DNA from: Thiobacillus denitrificans
Lineage (GTDB): Bacteria > Pseudomonadota > Gammaproteobacteria > Burkholderiales > Thiobacillaceae
Reading direction: 5' to 3'
DNA length: 44,335 nt
Assembly: GCA_002343685.1 (NCBI GenBank)
Contig: DDRS01000024.1
Location: forward strand, 1 to 44,335
The position numbers and the translations under genes are program-made. The notes under the pieces were generated by a model that was not told the origin of the DNA, ran no database searches, and saw nothing but the letters and a program-made list of their open reading frames with translations. Of this stretch, positions 34,492-43,532 are shown one piece after another; positions within the stretch are counted from its first letter, which is position 1, and each line of letters begins with the position of its first letter.

Positions 34492-34523
34492 GGTATTCGG
34501 GGCTAAAAACGGGAAAGCCGGCC

Positions 34524-34529
34524 ATTATA
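34524..34529 (-). promoter_or_regulatory. -10 box for ppa
   Basis: Perfect TATAAT on the minus strand, 33 bp before the ppa ATG. The -35 region is weak. Confidence 0.5.
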
Positions 34530-34618
34530 CCCGCCCTCGCCGGTCTCACCTTACATACACGGAGTTCGCCGCATGACGCTTAATTGCTCATATTGGCAGG
34601 CAAGCTTCGTAGATTTTT

Positions 34619-36010
34619 CTAGGGTGCCTGACATGCCAGCGGACTACGTGTACAAACCATTTCAACTGTTGCCTGTGCGTAGCTTAGGCCTTGCGCAAGC
34701 GAACGCCTCAACCAGACGACTGCATCACGCGTTTCCTCCAAGGAGTCCGCATTGTCGGCAAGGGTACTTCCATACAACCACTGTGCTAGCGCTTCGCCCT
34801 GTTCAGCCGCTGCGTGGAGGTGTTGCATTGCAAGCAAATCGTTTTGGGGTAAACCGTTGCCTGAAAGGTAGGCGATACCGAGTTGGTAATTCGCCCAGGC
34901 ATCGCCTTGCAGGGCTGCTTTCTCAAGCCAGTAGGCCGCTCGCGCAGAATCCTGCCGCACCCTATCTCCTGTTTGGTAGCGGTAGGCCAATAGCTTTTGT
35001 GTATCGAGATGCCCTCGTTCAGCTACTCGCTCATACAATTCAAGCGAACGCGCTGCATTCTGGGGCACCCCGATTCCACCTGCATAGCGTATAGCCAACT
35101 CAAGCATGGCATCAAACTGACCTTGCTCCGCAGCCCGTGTCAACCAGCGACTGGCCTGCGTTTCATTTTTTTCCACGCCGACCCCCGTATAGAGCATGCG
35201 TGCCAACCGGTACTGCGCATCCGCACTCGATAATTGCGCAGCACGCTCGATCCATACCGCAGCCTGTTTATCATCCCGTGCCACACCCTGCCCTTGCAGA
35301 TAAATCATCCCCAGCGCCAGCGCGGCCCCGACATGCGCCTGGTTGGCGGCACGTTCCAACCAAGGTATTGCGATAGACACGTCACGCGGCACACCGTCAC
35401 CACGCAAATAAAACTGGGCAAGATCAAACTGCGCACTATCAAGGCCTTTTACCGCTGCCTGCCTGCACACCTGCCGCGCATGCTCGGCATTTCTCGCCAC
35501 GCCACGCCCCGTAAGCAAGTGGAAGCCCTGCCGATACAGTGCTTCGGGACTACCGCTCGCCGCTGCGCGTTCGATCCAGTGATAAGCGGCGGCATCGTCC
35601 TGAAGCACACCCTGTCCGCCAGCCAGCATCAATGACAGAGCGTACTGCGCGCCGGGATGACCCTGCTCCGCTGCGCGCAGGTACCAGTCATATGCCCGTT
35701 TAAGATCGCGTGGCAGAACGTCGCCACCATTCTGGTAATACCGCCCCAGCCGGTATTGGGCACGTGATTCACCTGCTTCAGCACCACGTTGATACCAACG
35801 CAGCGCTTCCTGCTGGTCAGCCTTGACGCCCCGTCCCAACTCATAATTCCAGCCAATGTCATAAAGTAAAAAACTTGCGCCTTGTTCGGCTGCTTGACGA
35901 AATTGCAGCATCTCCTTCTGCGCGGCGGCATGTACCGGTGCAACGTCGGCCAAGACGGATAGTGGTGCCAGAAAAGCAGCCCAACCGGCTGCGATGCACA
36001 CTTGTTTCAT
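34619..36010 (-). CDS. secreted Sel1-repeat protein
   Basis: 463 residues. Signal peptide cut near VLA/DV. Then about 11 Sel1-like repeats of about 36 residues (pattern A-x-x-x-L-G-x-x-Y-x-x-G-x-G-V-x-x-D-x-x-x-A-x-x-W-x-x-x-A-A-x-x-G), for example RAQYRLGRYYQNGG and WANYQLGIAYLSGNG. Sel1 solenoids mediate protein-protein contacts; no enzymatic domain is attached. The start overlaps the stop of the larger Sel1 gene upstream by 4 bases, so both are one operon. Codon choice is visibly less GC-rich than in mfd or ppa. Confidence 0.9.
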   Translation of the reverse strand: MKQVCIAAGWAAFLAPLSVLADVAPVHAAAQKEMLQFRQAAEQGASFLLYDIGWNYELGRGVKADQQEALRWYQRGAEAGESRAQYRLGRYYQNGGDVLPRDLKRAYDWYLRAAEQGHPGAQYALSLMLAGGQGVLQDDAAAYHWIERAAASGSPEALYRQGFHLLTGRGVARNAEHARQVCRQAAVKGLDSAQFDLAQFYLRGDGVPRDVSIAIPWLERAANQAHVGAALALGMIYLQGQGVARDDKQAAVWIERAAQLSSADAQYRLARMLYTGVGVEKNETQASRWLTRAAEQGQFDAMLELAIRYAGGIGVPQNAARSLELYERVAERGHLDTQKLLAYRYQTGDRVRQDSARAAYWLEKAALQGDAWANYQLGIAYLSGNGLPQNDLLAMQHLHAAAEQGEALAQWLYGSTLADNADSLEETRDAVVWLRRSLAQGLSYAQATVEMVCTRSPLACQAP

Positions 36011-38262
36011 GGTTTATCCTTCGGAGTTGCAGACAGCGCGCGCGCCTCCCAATAAGCGACACGCTTGGGATCGGCCTTCTGATCCAACTCACCGTTGCGA
36101 TACACGTTTACCAGCCGTTCGATCGCCTGGCGGTTGTTCGCCGCGGCCGCCTTCATCAGCCAGCCCAGCGCTTTTTTGGCATCGCGCTTCCCGACTTCAC
36201 CCTGCTCATACATTCGCGCCAAGGAGAGCATCGCATTGCTGTTGCCGCCATGGGCCGCCTTTTCAAACCAGCTTTTCGCGCCGGCCAAATCGGACTTGCC
36301 CAGATAGCCCTGGTAAAGCGTATAGCCCACATTGTTCATCGAGTCAGCATCCCCCTGCTCTGCGGCTCTGACAAACCAGTGGTATGCGTTGGGCAGGCTT
36401 TGCGGCAAACCCAGATTGCCTTGCAAGTAAGCGGTCCCGAGAAGTTTTTGCGCTTCCAGATTGCCATTCTTGGCCTCCGCTCGCACCCTCGGCCATTCGT
36501 ATTGCCCTTGTGCGCTCATCCATCGGTACGCGGGATTCTCCTGTTGCGCCGCCAACTGTTTTGCCAACGCGTTACCATTCTGGGTGGCACGCTCGCGATA
36601 CTGGCGCGCCTTTTCAGGGTCATGGAGCATGCCGCGCCCCGTTTCGTAAATACGGGCAAGGTTGAGATCGCCTGCGGCGTCGCCGCGTTCGGCGGCGCGT
36701 TCATACCAGGGAATCGCTCGCCAGACATCCACCGGCACACCCCAGCCTTGCATGTAGGCATTTCCCAGGCTCACCTCGGCGGCGCCATTGCCCTGTGCAG
36801 CGGCTTTTCTCCACCAGCTCAGCGCTTCGCCATAGTTCAGAAGGCGTACCCCGAACTGAGGAAACTGGCCGCTGTATACGTTGCCCAAATAATATTGATA
36901 CTGCGAGTGTCCCGCTTCGGCGAGCCTTTTCATCCAAGTCAGTGTCTCGTCTCGGCTGGCACCATCCGGATGCACCAACAATCGGGCGGCCAGATTCTTC
37001 ATCGAAAGCTCATCACCCTGTTCTGCCGCCTTGCGGGACCAGACTATCCCCAATGTTTCATCCTGCGGCAGCGTCACTCCCTGAAAATAGCGCCAGGCCA
37101 GGCTTGATTGCGCCTCGACATAGCCCTTTTCTGCCGCCAACCGATACCAATCCACTGCAGTCTTGTCATCCGCCGCCACACCGTACCCATAGGCATAGGC
37201 CATGCCCAGAGCGAATTCCGCCGGTGTATAGCCCAGACGCGCCGCACGCTCCAGCCACTGCACACGTTTCTCTGCGGCAAGCCCCTGCCAAGCCAATTGA
37301 TATTGTGCGAGGGGATGATCGAGTTCCGCGGCACGTTCCAGCCAGCGCAACCCGGCTGTACGTTCGGGATTGCCAAAGCGTCCATCGATCAAGCCATTGC
37401 CCAACTCGTAAGCGGCATCGGCATACCCTGCTTGTGCGGCTTTTTCAAGAAACGCCCGGAGCGGCGCGGTATCGGTTGCCGCGCCTCGCCCTTCGGCAAC
37501 CATCGAAGCGAGCTTTTGCTCGGCCGGCAGATAGCCGGCCTTCGCGAGTTCACGATACAGTTGGAGCGCATGCCCATCGTCATGCTCCACTCCCTGACCT
37601 TCGCTAAACATAGTAGCCAACGCAAATTTCGCATCGGGCCGGCCCTGGACCGCTGCAAGTTGCAACCAATGCGCCGCTTCGCGTGCATCCTGATGTACTT
37701 CAATACCATCACGCAACATGAGTCCGAGCACTTCGCGCGCCTGTGCCCAGCCTTTCTCGGCCGCACGTTTCAGCCAATAAACACTTTTTGTTCGATCAGC
37801 AGCACCGGCCCAACCGTTCCAGTACGCCTCAGCCAAGACATATGCAGCTTCTGCCTTGCCACTTCGCTCGGCACGTTCGATCCAGTTCACCCCTTGCGGC
37901 ACATCAATGGTCGTCTCGAACCAACCATGAAGCAGTATTCGCCCCCAATCCAACTCAGCTTGAGAATACCCCCCGTCTGCAGAGTGCTTGAGCATCGACA
38001 AGGCTTCCTGTCTGTTGTTGGGCTCCTCATCCAAAAGCCGCTGCGCTACAACCCATTGCGCAAACGGATCGCCCATGGATGCACGCTGCAACCATTGTTC
38101 AGTCTCACCGGGGGGTGCGGGTGCGGGAAGCGCGCTTTCGACACTTGCATCCAAACCAGGTATGACGTCCATCAATCTCGCCTCTGCTGGCAACGCAAAA
38201 ATCATCAAGCCTGCCGCCACCAACTGGCACAAACCCTTTGCCATGGAATCGAAACATTTCAT
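36007..38262 (-). CDS. large secreted Sel1-repeat protein
   Basis: 751 residues. Signal peptide or N-terminal anchor (LVAAGLMIFALPAEA), followed by about 18-19 Sel1-like repeats filling the protein; some near residue 560-600 are irregular. No other domain. Such long repeat proteins act as scaffolds in the periplasm or outside the cell; partners are unknown. It is the first gene of a two-gene operon with the 463-residue Sel1 protein (4-base overlap), suggesting they work together or arose by duplication. The locus is flanked by housekeeping genes ppa and mfd. Confidence 0.9.
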   Translation of the reverse strand: MKCFDSMAKGLCQLVAAGLMIFALPAEARLMDVIPGLDASVESALPAPAPPGETEQWLQRASMGDPFAQWVVAQRLLDEEPNNRQEALSMLKHSADGGYSQAELDWGRILLHGWFETTIDVPQGVNWIERAERSGKAEAAYVLAEAYWNGWAGAADRTKSVYWLKRAAEKGWAQAREVLGLMLRDGIEVHQDAREAAHWLQLAAVQGRPDAKFALATMFSEGQGVEHDDGHALQLYRELAKAGYLPAEQKLASMVAEGRGAATDTAPLRAFLEKAAQAGYADAAYELGNGLIDGRFGNPERTAGLRWLERAAELDHPLAQYQLAWQGLAAEKRVQWLERAARLGYTPAEFALGMAYAYGYGVAADDKTAVDWYRLAAEKGYVEAQSSLAWRYFQGVTLPQDETLGIVWSRKAAEQGDELSMKNLAARLLVHPDGASRDETLTWMKRLAEAGHSQYQYYLGNVYSGQFPQFGVRLLNYGEALSWWRKAAAQGNGAAEVSLGNAYMQGWGVPVDVWRAIPWYERAAERGDAAGDLNLARIYETGRGMLHDPEKARQYRERATQNGNALAKQLAAQQENPAYRWMSAQGQYEWPRVRAEAKNGNLEAQKLLGTAYLQGNLGLPQSLPNAYHWFVRAAEQGDADSMNNVGYTLYQGYLGKSDLAGAKSWFEKAAHGGNSNAMLSLARMYEQGEVGKRDAKKALGWLMKAAAANNRQAIERLVNVYRNGELDQKADPKRVAYWEARALSATPKDKP

Positions 38263-38568
38263 ACGCTAGTCCCCCGGCTGCGCTGGTATTGAAGCAAAGC
38301 TGGCAATCTGCCAAGAGGTATGCCGGCCACCAGTAGTCTTATTTTCCGATTGTGCCGAGTTAGGCCGAATAGCCAATCGCAAGCACGAAATTCCGTTGTT
38401 GTAATGGCACGGACATTCACTTATCTGTCGAACACCGATGCCAAAATCATGCACGATGTTTTGAATGACCGGTGCTCCACTCTGTCTCCCTTTGGGGCCA
38501 CAGCCGTCATCGCGCATTCCTTTGTACGCATCCTCTTGCCATTTCCGGGATAATTCTAAACTTTTTCC
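38263..38568. other. 306-bp divergent intergenic region
   Basis: Between the Sel1 operon (minus) and mfd (plus). It must hold both promoters. Near mfd, GGATAATTC (about 38548-38556) may be a -10, but no -35 at the right distance was found. Reading frames that cross it lack a ribosome site and protein-like composition. No repeat or RNA gene seen. Confidence 0.5.
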
Positions 38569-41500
38569 ATGGCGTTTCTGTTTTCCCCTTCCGCACTTTC
38601 GTCTCGCACCCAGCCCGGCTTGGCTGGCGCGGCCGATGCGCTCTATCTCGCCGAGCTGGCGCGCCGCGCCGCGCCGCTGGTGGTGGTATGCGCGAGCGCG
38701 TGGGACGCCAACCGGTTGGCCGAGGAACTGCGCTGGTTCGACCCGGCATTGCGGGTATGTGCCTTTCCTGACTGGGAAACGCTGCCCTACGACACCTTCT
38801 CGCCGCACCCGGACCTGATTTCCGAACGGTTGGCCACGCTGTACCAGATTTCGCGCGGCGAATTCGACATCGCCGTGGTGGCACTGTCGACCGCCTTGTA
38901 CCGGCTGGCGCCGCCGGCTTTCCTCGCCGCCCACACCTTCTTCCTGAAACAGAAGGACACGCTCGACGAACCGGCCTTTCGCGCGCAGATGGCGCTGGGC
39001 GGCTACACCCACGTGAACCAGGTGTTCGCGCCGGGCGAGTTCTCGATCCGCGGCGGGCTGATCGACCTCTTCCCGATGGGCAGCGCGCTGCCCTACCGCA
39101 TCGACCTGTTCGACAACGAGATCGAGACGCTGCGCGCGTTCGACGTCGACACCCAGCGCAGCATCTACCCGGTCAACGAAGTGCGGCTGCTGCCGGCGCG
39201 CGAGTTCCCGCTCGACGAGGCCGGCATCACGCGTTTCCGCCAGAATTTCCGCGAGCGCTTCGAGGGCGATCCGTCGAAATCCAAGCTCTACAAAGACGTC
39301 AGCAACGGCCTGGCGCCCGCCGGCATCGAGTACTACCTGCCGCTGTTCTTCGACGAGACCGCGACGCTGTTCGACTATCTGCCAAGGCACACCCGGTTCG
39401 TGGCGCACGGTGCGCTCGACCCCGCCGGCCAGGCGTTCTGGGCCGATGCACAGGGCCGCCATCGACTGTTGGCGGGCGACAAGGATCGCCCGCTGCTGCC
39501 GCCCGCCGAACTGTTCCTGCCGACCGACGCGTTCTTCAGCCTGGCCAAGGCCTACACACGACTCGACGTGGAACAGGCTGGTGAGGGCCTGGCCCATCCG
39601 GTTCCGCCCATTTCAGTCGATCGCCGCGAAGCCCACCCTGTCGCCAAGCTACAGGGCTTCATCGACGGCTTCCGGGGCACGACCCTGATCGTCGCGCCCT
39701 CGGCCGGACGCCGCGAGACCCTGCACGAATACCTCGCCGAGCACGGACTCGACGCCTCCTTGTGCGAGGGGTGGACCGAGTGCCAGTCGAAATCCGACCG
39801 CATCCTGCTGACCTACGGCCCACTGGCCGAGGGCTTCGTCACCGCCGACGGCGCGCTCGCTGTCGTCACCGAGACCGAGCTCTACGCCATCCCGCCCAAG
39901 ACCCGGCGCGCACGCGAAGCCCGCGCGACGCAGATCGACAACCTGCTGCGCGACCTCTCTGAACTCAAGCCCGGCGACCCGGTGGTGCATGCGCAATATG
40001 GCGTCGGCCAGTACCTCGGCCTGATCAACATGGACCTCGGCGACGGCGACACCGAGTTCCTGCAGCTCGAATATGCCAAGGGCGACAAACTCTACGTCCC
40101 AGTCGCCAACCTGCACCTGATTTCGCGCTACAGCGGCGCCGGCGAGGGTGCCGCGCCGCTGCACAAGCTTGGTACGGACCAGTGGGACAAAGCGCGCCGC
40201 CGCGCGATGCAGGCGGCGCGCGACACCGCCGCCGAGCTGCTGAACCTCTATGCGCTGCGCGCCGCCCGCGAAGGCCACGCGTTCAAGTTTTCGCCGCACG
40301 ACTACGAAGCTTTTGTCGAAGGCTTCGGCTACGAAGAGACGCCCGACCAGGCCGCGGCGATCGCTGCCGTCATGGCCGACATGCAAACCGGCAAGCCGAT
40401 GGACCGGCTGGTATGCGGCGATGTCGGTTTCGGCAAGACCGAGGTCGCGCTGCGCGCCGCCTTCATGGCCGTGATGGGCGGCTACCAGGTGGCCGTGCTG
40501 GTGCCGACGACCTTGCTGGCCGAGCAACACTTCAACAATTTTTCCGACCGTTTTTCCGCCTGGCCGGTGAAGCTGGCCGAGCTGTCGCGCTTCCGCAGTC
40601 CCAAGGAACAGGCCGAGGCGCTGCAAGCGCTCGCCGACGGCAAGCTCGACATCGTCATCGGTACCCACCGGCTGATCCAGAAAGACGTCAAGTTCGCCCG
40701 TCTGGGGCTGGTCATCATGGACGAGGAGCACCGCTTCGGGGTGCGGCAGAAGGAGCAGCTGAAAGCGCTACGCGCCGAGGTGGACGTGCTGACCCTGACT
40801 GCGACGCCAATCCCGCGCACGCTGGCGATGTCGCTCGAAGGCATCCGCGATTTCTCGGTCATTGCAACGGCCCCGCAGAAGCGGCTGGCGATCAAGACCT
40901 TCGTGCAGTCGTTTTCCGCCGGCCTGATCCGCGAGGCAGTGCTGCGCGAGCTGAAGCGCGGCGGCCAGGTGTACTTCCTGCACAACGAGGTCAGCACCAT
41001 CGAAGCCATGCGCGAACGGCTGGAAAAACTACTGCCGGAAGCGCGTATCCGTGTCGGCCACGGCCAGATGGGCGAGCGCGAACTGGAACAGGTGATTCGC
41101 GACTTCTACCAGCAACGCTACGACATTCTGCTGTGCACCACCATCATCGAAACCGGCATCGACATTCCCACGGCCAACACCATCCTCATCAACCGCGCCG
41201 ACAAGTTCGGGCTCGCCCAATTGCATCAACTCAGGGGCCGCGTCGGCCGCTCCCACCACCAGGCTTTTGCCTACCTGCTGGTCGAGGAAGACCGCACCTT
41301 GACACCACAGGCGAAGAAACGCCTGGAAGCCATTCAATTGATGGAAGAACTCGGCTCAGGCTTCCATCTCGCCATGCAGGATCTGGAAATCCGTGGTGCC
41401 GGCGAGGTGCTGGGCGAGAAGCAGAGCGGAGAGATTCTCGAGGTCGGTTTCTCACTCTACAACGACATGCTGGCCGGCGCAGTAGCGAGCCTGAAGGCGG

Positions 41501-41961
41501 GCCAGGAGCCCGACATGAACCAGCCGCTCGGCGTGGTGTCGGAAATCAACCTTCACCTGCCCGCGCTGCTGCCGGTGGACTACTGTCCCGACGTCCACGA
41601 GCGACTGGTCCTGTACAAGCGGCTGGCGAGCGTGCATGACACGGAGGAGTTGATCCAGTTGCAGGAAGAGCTGGTCGACCGCTTCGGCCAGTTGCCCGAT
41701 CCCGCCCGCGTGCTGCTCGACACCCACCGCCTGCGGATGGCCGCCAAGCCCCTTGGCATCATGAAGGTCGACGCCAACGCGGATAGCATCCTGCTGCAGT
41801 TCGTGCCACAGCCACCGATCGACCCGGGCCGCATCATCCAACTCATCCAGAGCCGGCGCGATATCAAGCTGGCAGGCGAGAACCGCCTGCGCTGGGCCGC
41901 CAATTCGCCCGCCGAAGCGCGTGCCACGAACGTCATTACCCTGTTCAATCTACTGAAATAG
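38569..41961 (+). CDS. mfd: transcription-repair coupling factor
   Basis: 1130 residues, close to the E. coli 1148. The UvrB-like N-terminal modules are present (FPDWETLPYD, RGGLIDLFP). The RNA polymerase-binding domain is around VHAQYGVGQYLGL. The RecG-like translocase has Walker A GDVGFGKTEVALRAA, DEEH box (IMDEEHRFGV), TATPIPRTL, and the later motifs IETGIDIPTANT and QLRGRVGRS. A C-terminal TRCF domain closes it (MNQPLGVVSEINLHLPALLP). Mfd removes stalled RNA polymerase at DNA damage and recruits UvrA. ATG at 38569; serB starts 8 bp after the stop, so they are likely co-transcribed. Confidence 0.97.
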   Translation: MAFLFSPSALSSRTQPGLAGAADALYLAELARRAAPLVVVCASAWDANRLAEELRWFDPALRVCAFPDWETLPYDTFSPHPDLISERLATLYQISRGEFDIAVVALSTALYRLAPPAFLAAHTFFLKQKDTLDEPAFRAQMALGGYTHVNQVFAPGEFSIRGGLIDLFPMGSALPYRIDLFDNEIETLRAFDVDTQRSIYPVNEVRLLPAREFPLDEAGITRFRQNFRERFEGDPSKSKLYKDVSNGLAPAGIEYYLPLFFDETATLFDYLPRHTRFVAHGALDPAGQAFWADAQGRHRLLAGDKDRPLLPPAELFLPTDAFFSLAKAYTRLDVEQAGEGLAHPVPPISVDRREAHPVAKLQGFIDGFRGTTLIVAPSAGRRETLHEYLAEHGLDASLCEGWTECQSKSDRILLTYGPLAEGFVTADGALAVVTETELYAIPPKTRRAREARATQIDNLLRDLSELKPGDPVVHAQYGVGQYLGLINMDLGDGDTEFLQLEYAKGDKLYVPVANLHLISRYSGAGEGAAPLHKLGTDQWDKARRRAMQAARDTAAELLNLYALRAAREGHAFKFSPHDYEAFVEGFGYEETPDQAAAIAAVMADMQTGKPMDRLVCGDVGFGKTEVALRAAFMAVMGGYQVAVLVPTTLLAEQHFNNFSDRFSAWPVKLAELSRFRSPKEQAEALQALADGKLDIVIGTHRLIQKDVKFARLGLVIMDEEHRFGVRQKEQLKALRAEVDVLTLTATPIPRTLAMSLEGIRDFSVIATAPQKRLAIKTFVQSFSAGLIREAVLRELKRGGQVYFLHNEVSTIEAMRERLEKLLPEARIRVGHGQMGERELEQVIRDFYQQRYDILLCTTIIETGIDIPTANTILINRADKFGLAQLHQLRGRVGRSHHQAFAYLLVEEDRTLTPQAKKRLEAIQLMEELGSGFHLAMQDLEIRGAGEVLGEKQSGEILEVGFSLYNDMLAGAVASLKAGQEPDMNQPLGVVSEINLHLPALLPVDYCPDVHERLVLYKRLASVHDTEELIQLQEELVDRFGQLPDPARVLLDTHRLRMAAKPLGIMKVDANADSILLQFVPQPPIDPGRIIQLIQSRRDIKLAGENRLRWAANSPAEARATNVITLFNLLK

Positions 41962-41969
41962 CACACCCC

Positions 41970-42824
41970 ATGAATCTGATCGTTCAGGGACGCGACGTCC
42001 CCACGCCTAGCCTCAAACAGCTTGCCAAACTGACCAGCGCCACGGCCATCGAAGCCGTTTCGCTCACCGCGTTCCGACTGGTGGTCGCCGACGACAGTCC
42101 GCGTGTCGAGGCCGCCGCGTTCTGCGAGGAAAATTCGCTCGACTGCGGCTGGGTGCCGGCAAGACGACACATCGGCGACTTCGGCCTCTTGGTGATGGAT
42201 ATGGACTCGACCCTGATCACCATCGAGTGCATCGACGAAATTGCCGACATGCAGGGTCTGAAACCCCAAGTCTCGGCCATCACGGAAGCAGCCATGCGCG
42301 GCGAAATCGATTTTGCCGAAAGCCTGCGCCGCCGGGTGTCGTTGCTGGCAGGACTCGACCAGTCGGCCCTGCAGCGCGTCTATGACGAGCGTCTGCAGTT
42401 GTCGCCGGGCGCGGAAACCCTGTTGGCGGCAATTCGCGCCGCAGGAATCCGGACCCTGCTGGTGTCAGGGGGATTCACCTTCTTTACCGAACGACTGCAA
42501 TCCCGGCTTGGGCTGGACTACACCGCCGCCAACACGCTGGAAGTGGCGGACGGCAAGCTGACCGGCCACGTCCTCGGCGACATCGTCGACGCCCAGGGCA
42601 AGGCCGATTGGCTCAATCGCGTGCGCATCGAACTGGGCCTGGATCGCGGACAGGTCATTGCCATGGGCGATGGCGCCAACGACCTGAAAATGATGGCCGA
42701 AGCCGGCATCAGCATCGCCTACCGAGCAAAACCGGTGGTACGCGCGCAGGCCGCTTACGCACTGAATCAGGTAGGGCTGGACGGCCTGATCCCGCTGTTA
42801 GGCGAAAACGGACGCAAAGGCTAA
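41970..42824 (+). CDS. serB: phosphoserine phosphatase
   Basis: 284 residues. HAD fold with catalytic MDMDSTLI (D-x-D-S-T), SGGFTFFTERL (motif II Ser), a Lys in KADWL (motif III) and GDGANDLKMM (motif IV), preceded by about 75 residues of an N-terminal domain as in proteobacterial SerB. It makes serine from O-phosphoserine. Start 8 bp after mfd. The TAA stop (42822-42824) is also the first bases of the sigma-28 -35 element of flgM. Confidence 0.95.
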   Translation: MNLIVQGRDVPTPSLKQLAKLTSATAIEAVSLTAFRLVVADDSPRVEAAAFCEENSLDCGWVPARRHIGDFGLLVMDMDSTLITIECIDEIADMQGLKPQVSAITEAAMRGEIDFAESLRRRVSLLAGLDQSALQRVYDERLQLSPGAETLLAAIRAAGIRTLLVSGGFTFFTERLQSRLGLDYTAANTLEVADGKLTGHVLGDIVDAQGKADWLNRVRIELGLDRGQVIAMGDGANDLKMMAEAGISIAYRAKPVVRAQAAYALNQVGLDGLIPLLGENGRKG

Positions 42825-42848
42825 AGAAAATCTGCGGGCCGCCGATAA
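42822..42848 (+). promoter_or_regulatory. sigma-28 (FliA) promoter of flgM
   Basis: TAAAGAAA (42822-42829), 11 bp, then GCCGATAA (42841-42848). The sigma-28 consensus is TAAAGTTT-N11-GCCGATAA; the -10 half is perfect, spacing is exact, and the -35 half matches at 5 of 5 key TAAAG bases. It lies 53 bp before the FlgM GTG, so flagellar late-class control of the anti-sigma factor is well supported. Confidence 0.88.
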
Positions 42849-42901
42849 ACCATTGAGTGCCCAATCAGTCATAAGATCGACCCCCGCGACCAGGAATCCC
42901 C

Positions 42902-43210
42902 GTGAAAATCGACAAGCGCATCACCCCGCCCGCCGCCAGCAAAGTGTCTTCCGCCAAGGGCAAAGGTGCCGGCAAAGCCTCAGCCCCCGCCGCCGGCAGC
43001 GGCGATTCGCTGACATTGACCGAGTCCAGCACCCGCATCCGCTCGCTCGAGTCCCAGCTGGCATCGGTCGACGTCACCGATGCGGGCAAAGTTGAATCGG
43101 TCAAGGCCGCACTGGCCAACGGGACCTTTGCGGTCGATGCCGAGGTGGTGGCCGACCGCCTGATCGACCATACCAAGGAAACCCTTCGCAAGCGCCCGCG
43201 CAAGAAGTGA
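42902..43210 (+). CDS. flgM: anti-sigma-28 factor FlgM
   Basis: 102 residues, GTG start with CAGGA upstream. N-terminal half is low-complexity (Ala/Gly/Lys/Ser), intrinsically disordered as in FlgM. The C-terminal half carries the FlgM pattern: DSLTLTESSTRIRSLESQL, then DAGKVESVKAALANGTFAVDAEVVADRLIDH, with conserved hydrophobic spacing and GxFxVDxxxVAxxLI. FlgM binds FliA and is exported through the flagellar hook-basal body to release late genes. No other flagellar gene is in the window, so flagellar genes lie elsewhere. A sigma-28 promoter precedes it and a terminator follows. Confidence 0.88.
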   Translation: MKIDKRITPPAASKVSSAKGKGAGKASAPAAGSGDSLTLTESSTRIRSLESQLASVDVTDAGKVESVKAALANGTFAVDAEVVADRLIDHTKETLRKRPRKK

Positions 43211-43226
43211 TTTCCGCCCCCATCGC

Positions 43227-43259
43227 AAGCCCGCGGACGCAATCCGCGGGCTTTTGTTT
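43227..43259 (+). terminator. intrinsic terminator of flgM
   Basis: Perfect 11-bp stem AAGCCCGCGGA / TCCGCGGGCTT (43227-43237 and 43243-43253), 5-nt loop, followed by TTGTTTTT. Confidence 0.93.
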
Positions 43260-43307
43260 TTCAACTGGAATAAAATCGTGCCCTGAGACTTCATTTTGGG
43301 GTACCGC

Positions 43308-43517
43308 ATGAACGAAATCGTTTTATCCGTGACCGGCATGACCTGCGGCGGCTGCGTCAACAGCGTCACCAAGGTGTTGACGGCCCTGCCGGGTGTGCAA
43401 ACTGCGGTTGTCACGTTGACGCCGGGCCAAGCACGGGTGACATACGACCCAGCCCGCGTTGAGCGTGCCGCCATGGTGCAGGCCATCGTCGATGCAGGCT
43501 TCGGAGTGAGCGACTGA
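43308..43517 (+). CDS. small HMA-domain metallochaperone (CopZ-like)
   Basis: 69 residues from the ATG at 43308, the start of the conserved strand; an upstream TTG at 43296 is less likely. It is one heavy-metal-associated domain with the GMTCGGC metal site (M-x-C-x-x-C) and the beta-alpha-beta pattern LSVTGM, LPGVQTAVVTL, ARVTYDP and IVDAGFGV. Such proteins carry Cu(I) (or another soft metal) to P-type ATPases or regulators. No copper ATPase or CueR is nearby, so the partner is elsewhere. Confidence 0.9.
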   Translation: MNEIVLSVTGMTCGGCVNSVTKVLTALPGVQTAVVTLTPGQARVTYDPARVERAAMVQAIVDAGFGVSD

Positions 43518-43532
43518 GCTGACCGTCGCACT

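Noticed and set aside
34619..38262. Regularly spaced repeats as a possible CRISPR array
   Set aside because: The roughly 108-bp periodicity is protein-level Sel1 repetition without identical DNA repeats or spacers.
35875..38292. Two plus-strand open frames (410 and 394 codons) opposite the Sel1 genes
   Set aside because: Their apparent repeats are antisense reflections of the Sel1 repeats; no start signals.
38320..38553. A 77-codon frame upstream of mfd
   Set aside because: No ribosome site, no recognisable features, lies in a divergent promoter region.
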